Shown here: one piece after another, positions 39,702 to 42,256 of the stretch
Numbering within the stretch: the stretch's first letter is position 1
Layout: every line of letters begins with the position of its first letter
Assembly: GCA_035626395.1 (NCBI GenBank)
Contig: DASPNR010000001.1
Coordinates: 1 to 42,256 of the forward strand
Origin: Candidatus Limnocylindrales bacterium
GTDB lineage: Bacteria; Desulfobacterota; Binatia; UBA1149; CAITLU01
Reading direction: 5' to 3'
DNA: 42,256 nucleotides
Notes under the pieces: generated by a model
Database searches by the model: none
Told to the model about the DNA's origin: nothing
What the model saw: only the letters and a program-made list of their open reading frames with translations
Program-made: the position numbers and the translations under genes

Positions 39702-40829
39702 TTGCCGGTTGTTGCCGTGCCCCGCGACGCCAACGTCTACACGCGCGATGATCGCCCCCACTACTTCGTCGCGTACTTCTGCACGCGCCGCCTGAAACGC
39801 GTTCATGAGGCGACCCCCTTCCGGGTCGACGACCCGACGGGAAAGCGAAAGGCCCACGCCTTCGCCGCGGCCAAGAGCGAGGCAGCAATCGCGTTCCGCG
39901 GTGCCGCCAAGCGCGAAATCTGGAACGCTTGGGTGCCGCGCTACGTCAATGATCGCTACCGCTCGAGCCCGCTCAGTCTCAAGCGGGCCGCGAACGCCTG
40001 GGCGTGGCTGAACCTGTACCTGGTCGAGAAGTCCATGCACGTGCCGGCGACCGTCACCCACGAGCACGTCATGAACTACATCCCGTGGCGTCTCGGCCAT
40101 ACCCGCCATTGCGGAAAGGCGTACTCGCGGAATACGGCCATCACCGAGTTGAAGATTTTCGGCGTCATCATGGACGAAGCCGTGCGGCGCGATTACTGCC
40201 TGCGCAATCCGTGCGCGCGGCTTCGGCTGCGGCGAGACCCCCCGAAAGAGAAGCCCGAGCTGACGGACGAGGAGATTGCGCTGATTCGCGCCGAATGCGC
40301 GCGCCGCGAGGCGCATCTGCCGATTGCGGCGCAATGGATGACCACCTCGTTTGAAATCGCCCTGCATACGTGGTGCCGCCTCTCCAGCACGCAGATTCCA
40401 ATGCATCTGGTGGATCTCGAAAGGGGCGAACTCACCGTGCGCGCCAAGGGAGGCAAGATGCAGGCGATTCCGATTCACGAGAATTTGGTCCCGCGGCTGC
40501 GTGCGCTCAGGGCGGCCAAGGCACCATTCACCTGCGTCCTGCCGAGGCTCGCGGCAAAGGAGTGGTGGGCGCTGCGCCAGAAGATCGGAATTGGCCACAC
40601 GTGCTTTCATTCTACGCGGGTTTCAGGCATAAGTCGCGCGCGGCGCGCAGGCGTGCCCGAGTCGTTTGCAATGAGGATTGCGGGGCACAAGAACCCGACG
40701 GTTCACCGGATTTACCAGCGCGAGCAGACGGGCGAACTTGCGGCGCATCTGAACAAGGTGAAGTTTGCCCCGGCTCCAGAGCCCACGCCCGGCGCGCAAC
40801 AAACTCCGGGTGGTTCTCCCACCACTTGA
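39702..40829 (+). CDS. int: Tyrosine recombinase (integrase)
   Basis: A 375-residue protein. An N-terminal arm/core-binding helical domain (about 60-180) precedes the catalytic domain with R226 (HTWCRLSS), a Lys near 249-252 (AKGGKMQ), H303-x-x-R306 (HSTRVSG), H329 (AGHKNP) and nucleophile Tyr338 (HRIYQRE), all present in the right order. It integrates the phage at a tRNA gene via the adjacent att site. TTG 39702 is the assumed start. The C-terminus overlaps antisense the ORF at 40612. Confidence 0.85.
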   Translation: MPVVAVPRDANVYTRDDRPHYFVAYFCTRRLKRVHEATPFRVDDPTGKRKAHAFAAAKSEAAIAFRGAAKREIWNAWVPRYVNDRYRSSPLSLKRAANAWAWLNLYLVEKSMHVPATVTHEHVMNYIPWRLGHTRHCGKAYSRNTAITELKIFGVIMDEAVRRDYCLRNPCARLRLRRDPPKEKPELTDEEIALIRAECARREAHLPIAAQWMTTSFEIALHTWCRLSSTQIPMHLVDLERGELTVRAKGGKMQAIPIHENLVPRLRALRAAKAPFTCVLPRLAAKEWWALRQKIGIGHTCFHSTRVSGISRARRAGVPESFAMRIAGHKNPTVHRIYQREQTGELAAHLNKVKFAPAPEPTPGAQQTPGGSPTT

Positions 40830-41037
40830 GGATGCCGCGGCGCGTGGCGAACTGGCCGCGCCAGGGGCATTCTGGAGTGTTGCGGGAGGCGCGGTGCATC
40901 GCCTTGAGGTAGGAAGGGGATAGGCCGGTGGCGTCGGATTGCCGGTCGTAGCCGCGGAGCGGGGTGGAGTCGTCGGGCGCACGCGTCGTCGTGGTGACGG
41001 AGTAGTGACCGGGGGCGACTGTGGGCGCGGCGTTCAT
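40612..41037 (-). CDS. Small protein truncated against int (141 aa ORF)
   Basis: ATG 41035-41037 follows GAACGAATC. The first 80 residues look real (SYLKAMHRASRNTPECPWRG, then TRRGILKWWENHPEFVARR), a pattern I recall from small phage proteins, possibly DNA-binding. From about residue 73 the frame is antisense to the int 3' end and reads low-quality sequence. It may be a 3'-truncated gene next to int. Excisionase is an unproven idea. Confidence 0.5.
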   Translation of the reverse strand: MNAAPTVAPGHYSVTTTTRAPDDSTPLRGYDRQSDATGLSPSYLKAMHRASRNTPECPWRGQFATRRGILKWWENHPEFVARRAWALEPGQTSPCSDAPQVRPSARAGKSGEPSGSCAPQSSLQTTRARLRAARDLCLKPA

Positions 41038-41047
41038 GATTCGTTCG

Positions 41048-41296
41048 CTAAGGCTTCTCGATTTTCACCCAGCCCTCGCGCTGGCCCAGGAAGCGCACGC
41101 GGCCGGCGCGGCGTTCACGCTGCAAAAGCCGGTCGGCAACGCGTGAGGGGGACGCGTAGCGGACGCCCATACCAAACGCGCCAATCCCCGCTCGCGTTGC
41201 AGCGGCGCGAACATCGTTGAACGTGAAAACCCCGACCATTGCCTCGAGGATCGCGGCTTCTTGCTCGGGGGTGATGATGACTCCGTTTTGCGTCAT
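41048..41296 (-). CDS. Winged-helix-like small protein (82 aa)
   Basis: ITPEQEAAILEAMVGVFTFN, then SPSRVADRLLQRERRAGRVR and FLGQREGWVKIEKP. The helix-turn-helix region and final beta hairpin suggest a winged helix. ATG follows CCCCTGACAGGGGAACAAC. The family is not recognised. Confidence 0.5.
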   Translation of the reverse strand: MTQNGVIITPEQEAAILEAMVGVFTFNDVRAAATRAGIGAFGMGVRYASPSRVADRLLQRERRAGRVRFLGQREGWVKIEKP

Positions 41297-41310
41297 GTGT
41301 TGTTCCCCTG

Positions 41311-41520
41311 TCAGGGGTTCAGCGCGGTCTTGGCGATGGCCGAAGAAGTGGTGCCGCGGAGTTTAGAAATCCGCTCCAATGCCTCGCGCAGCCTGGCGTT
41401 CTCGGCCTCCTGGGCGTTTAGCGTGGTCCGCGCGCGCATGAGCGTGAGTATGGCGGGGTGCTGCTTCTGGCGCAGATCGTCGATCCATCCGTCGAGGGCT
41501 TCTTTGAGGTCCGCGTCTAT
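41311..41520 (-). CDS. Small helical protein with unclear start (about 69 aa)
   Basis: The frame reads IDADLKEALDGWIDDLRQKQ, then RLREALERISKLRGT, a real-looking helical protein. No ATG, GTG or TTG lies near the expected start; the boundary motif TGAACGAACC is followed by an ATA codon (41518-41520). An ATA start, a missed start or a sequence error are all possible. The next in-frame ATG is well inside. Confidence 0.4.
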   Translation of the reverse strand: MDADLKEALDGWIDDLRQKQHPAILTLMRARTTLNAQEAENARLREALERISKLRGTTSSAIAKTALNP

Positions 41521-41527
41521 GGTTCGT

Positions 41528-41746
41528 TCAGGCCACCCGCGGCATTTTGCCGTTCTTCTCCCCGCGAACCGACTTCCACCACAGTTCGGGAAGCCCGGTC
41601 CACTCGTAGATCGAAGCGTCAAGGCGCCACACGCGGTAGCGCCAGCGATACCAGCGCGAGTTAGCACGGTTCCAGTTGATGGGAGGCTTGATCGCGCCGC
41701 GCACGCCGTAGCGGAGGCGGTAGAGAAAACGAACGACGATCTTCAT
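41528..41746 (-). CDS. Small basic Trp-rich protein (72 aa)
   Basis: MKIVVRFLYRLRYGVRGAIK, then WNRANSRWYRWRYRVWRLDA, a very basic and aromatic protein ending EKNGKMPRVA. High Arg/Trp content suggests membrane or nucleic-acid contact. The stop is fused to the GAACGAAC motif. Function unknown. Confidence 0.5.
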   Translation of the reverse strand: MKIVVRFLYRLRYGVRGAIKPPINWNRANSRWYRWRYRVWRLDASIYEWTGLPELWWKSVRGEKNGKMPRVA

Positions 41747-41755
41747 AGGCGTTGT

Positions 41756-42112
41756 TTAACTTGCGACCTTCACCCCGTCGCTAATCTCGCTCAGCCGCTC
41801 CGCGCTGTTCGCGATCAGCGGCACGAACGTCCGCGCCTCGGCCGGCGTGATCGCCGTTCCGCCCTCCGAGGTCGGGCACTGCGCCGCCGCGATCCGCGAC
41901 AACGCCTCCCTCTGCCGCTGCTCCGCGCCGTACATCGCGTCCCGCAGCTCCGTCAGCGCCGCGATCAGGTCGTCCAGGATGATCCGCAGCACGCCGCACC
42001 AGAAATGCGCGCCCCACCATCCCGCCGCACGCGCGCGCTCGGCCACGCTCGCGAGCTTCGCCGACAGTTCGGCAGCGTAGCCGCCGACGGTGGATTTGGG
42101 GTCTTCGATCAT
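41756..42112 (-). CDS. Unknown helical protein (118 aa)
   Basis: ATG 42110-42112 overlaps the repeat-protein stop. Helical throughout (AAELSAKLASVAERARAAGW, then RIILDDLIAALTELRDAMYG). Possibly a partner of the repeat protein because of the tight coupling; no recognisable domain. Confidence 0.5.
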   Translation of the reverse strand: MIEDPKSTVGGYAAELSAKLASVAERARAAGWWGAHFWCGVLRIILDDLIAALTELRDAMYGAEQRQREALSRIAAAQCPTSEGGTAITPAEARTFVPLIANSAERLSEISDGVKVAS

Positions 42113-42256
42113 TTGTCCGCGTCCTTTTTCTCGCGTTCATCCGAAAGGATTTTCGCGTTCGATCCTACGGCACCAATGAGTCCCGAGAAATATTTCCAAA
42201 TCGCGCTCACGGTGCCGCCACGAATCGCGCTCACGGTGCCGCCACAAATCCCGCTC
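42109..42256 (-). CDS. Repeat protein, C-terminal part (continues gene at 1-540)
   Basis: Entering from the right edge, the frame reads two further full copies of the I-x-G-G-T-V-S-A octapeptide. It then has a non-repeat tail beginning IWKYFSGLIG and ending KKDADK, with a TGA at 42109-42111. The stop overlaps the ATG of the next gene (ATGA), so the two are translationally linked. Together with 1-540 this is one gene split by the window ends. Joining the ends directly would shift the frame (42256 is one base into a codon), so repeat sequence of 24n+17 bases appears to be missing or collapsed. Confidence 0.75.
   Translation of the reverse strand, partial: SGICGGTVSAIRGGTVSAIWKYFSGLIGAVGSNAKILSDEREKKDADK
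42202..42256. repeat. 24-bp coding minisatellite, right arm
   Basis: Two full copies (42202-42225, 42226-42249) and seven bases of a third copy of the repeat seen at 1-144. Its presence at both termini is the evidence that the window is circular or permuted, with the true copy number unresolved. Confidence 0.95.

Noticed and set aside
39510..40610. 366-residue minus-strand open frame
   Set aside because: Antisense of the integrase, whose catalytic residues are all intact on the plus strand; it also runs across the att region.

Overview
The window looks like an almost complete genome of a temperate, tailed (podovirus-like) bacteriophage or prophage of a high-GC, probably Gram-negative host. 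The Gram-negative call rests on two small lipoproteins with lipoboxes that could be outer-membrane spanins. The host genus cannot be named from the sequence. Both window ends lie inside the same 24-bp coding minisatellite of a single leftward gene, so the window is best read as a circular or permuted genome opened, and probably collapsed, in that repeat.

Layout. (1) 42.26-40.6 kb, continuing across the ends into 0.9-0 kb: a leftward accessory/lysogeny operon running RHH regulator, repeat protein, then five small unknown genes, ending antisense against the integrase. (2) 0.8-2.2 kb: a divergent control region with iterated ACTAGGAA sites and a short rightward operon (second RHH-like protein, membrane protein, coiled-coil/winged-helix protein). 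(3) 21.5-2.3 kb: the leftward virion operon in the order Cys-rich protein, Lar-like protein, TerL, portal, scaffold, SU10-like capsid protein, decoration protein, tail adaptor, fibre-like proteins, tail nozzle, three large internal-virion/ejection-type proteins, lipoprotein and holin-like protein. (4) 21.7-24.3 kb: a rightward cassette with a GT-A glycosyltransferase, a SAM methyltransferase, a Rz1-like lipoprotein and small proteins, separated from (3) by two GTAAC-N7-GTTAC palindromes. (5) 39.5-24.3 kb: the leftward early operon, with three small ORFs, an ERF annealing protein, a YqaJ exonuclease, a replication initiator and a DnaB helicase. It is followed by about 20 tiny ORFs, a C5 DNA methyltransferase, a lysozyme-like protein, a RuvC-like resolvase and further unknowns. 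(6) 39.6-40.8 kb: an attP-like 3' tRNA fragment followed by a tyrosine integrase.

How it fits together. Int and the tRNA-derived att site give lysogeny. The RHH pair is the best candidate switch, since I recognise no CI-type repressor. ERF, YqaJ exonuclease and the RuvC-like enzyme form a recombination set, and DnaB plus the initiator drive replication. The late operon builds a short-tailed virion. Its adaptor and nozzle both carry inserted extra domains (carbohydrate-binding-like modules and a seven-blade propeller). The most unusual signal is a recurrent GAACGAA boundary motif between the small early genes. One recent gene duplication begins exactly at this motif, which suggests it is a module-shuffling or translation-start boundary.
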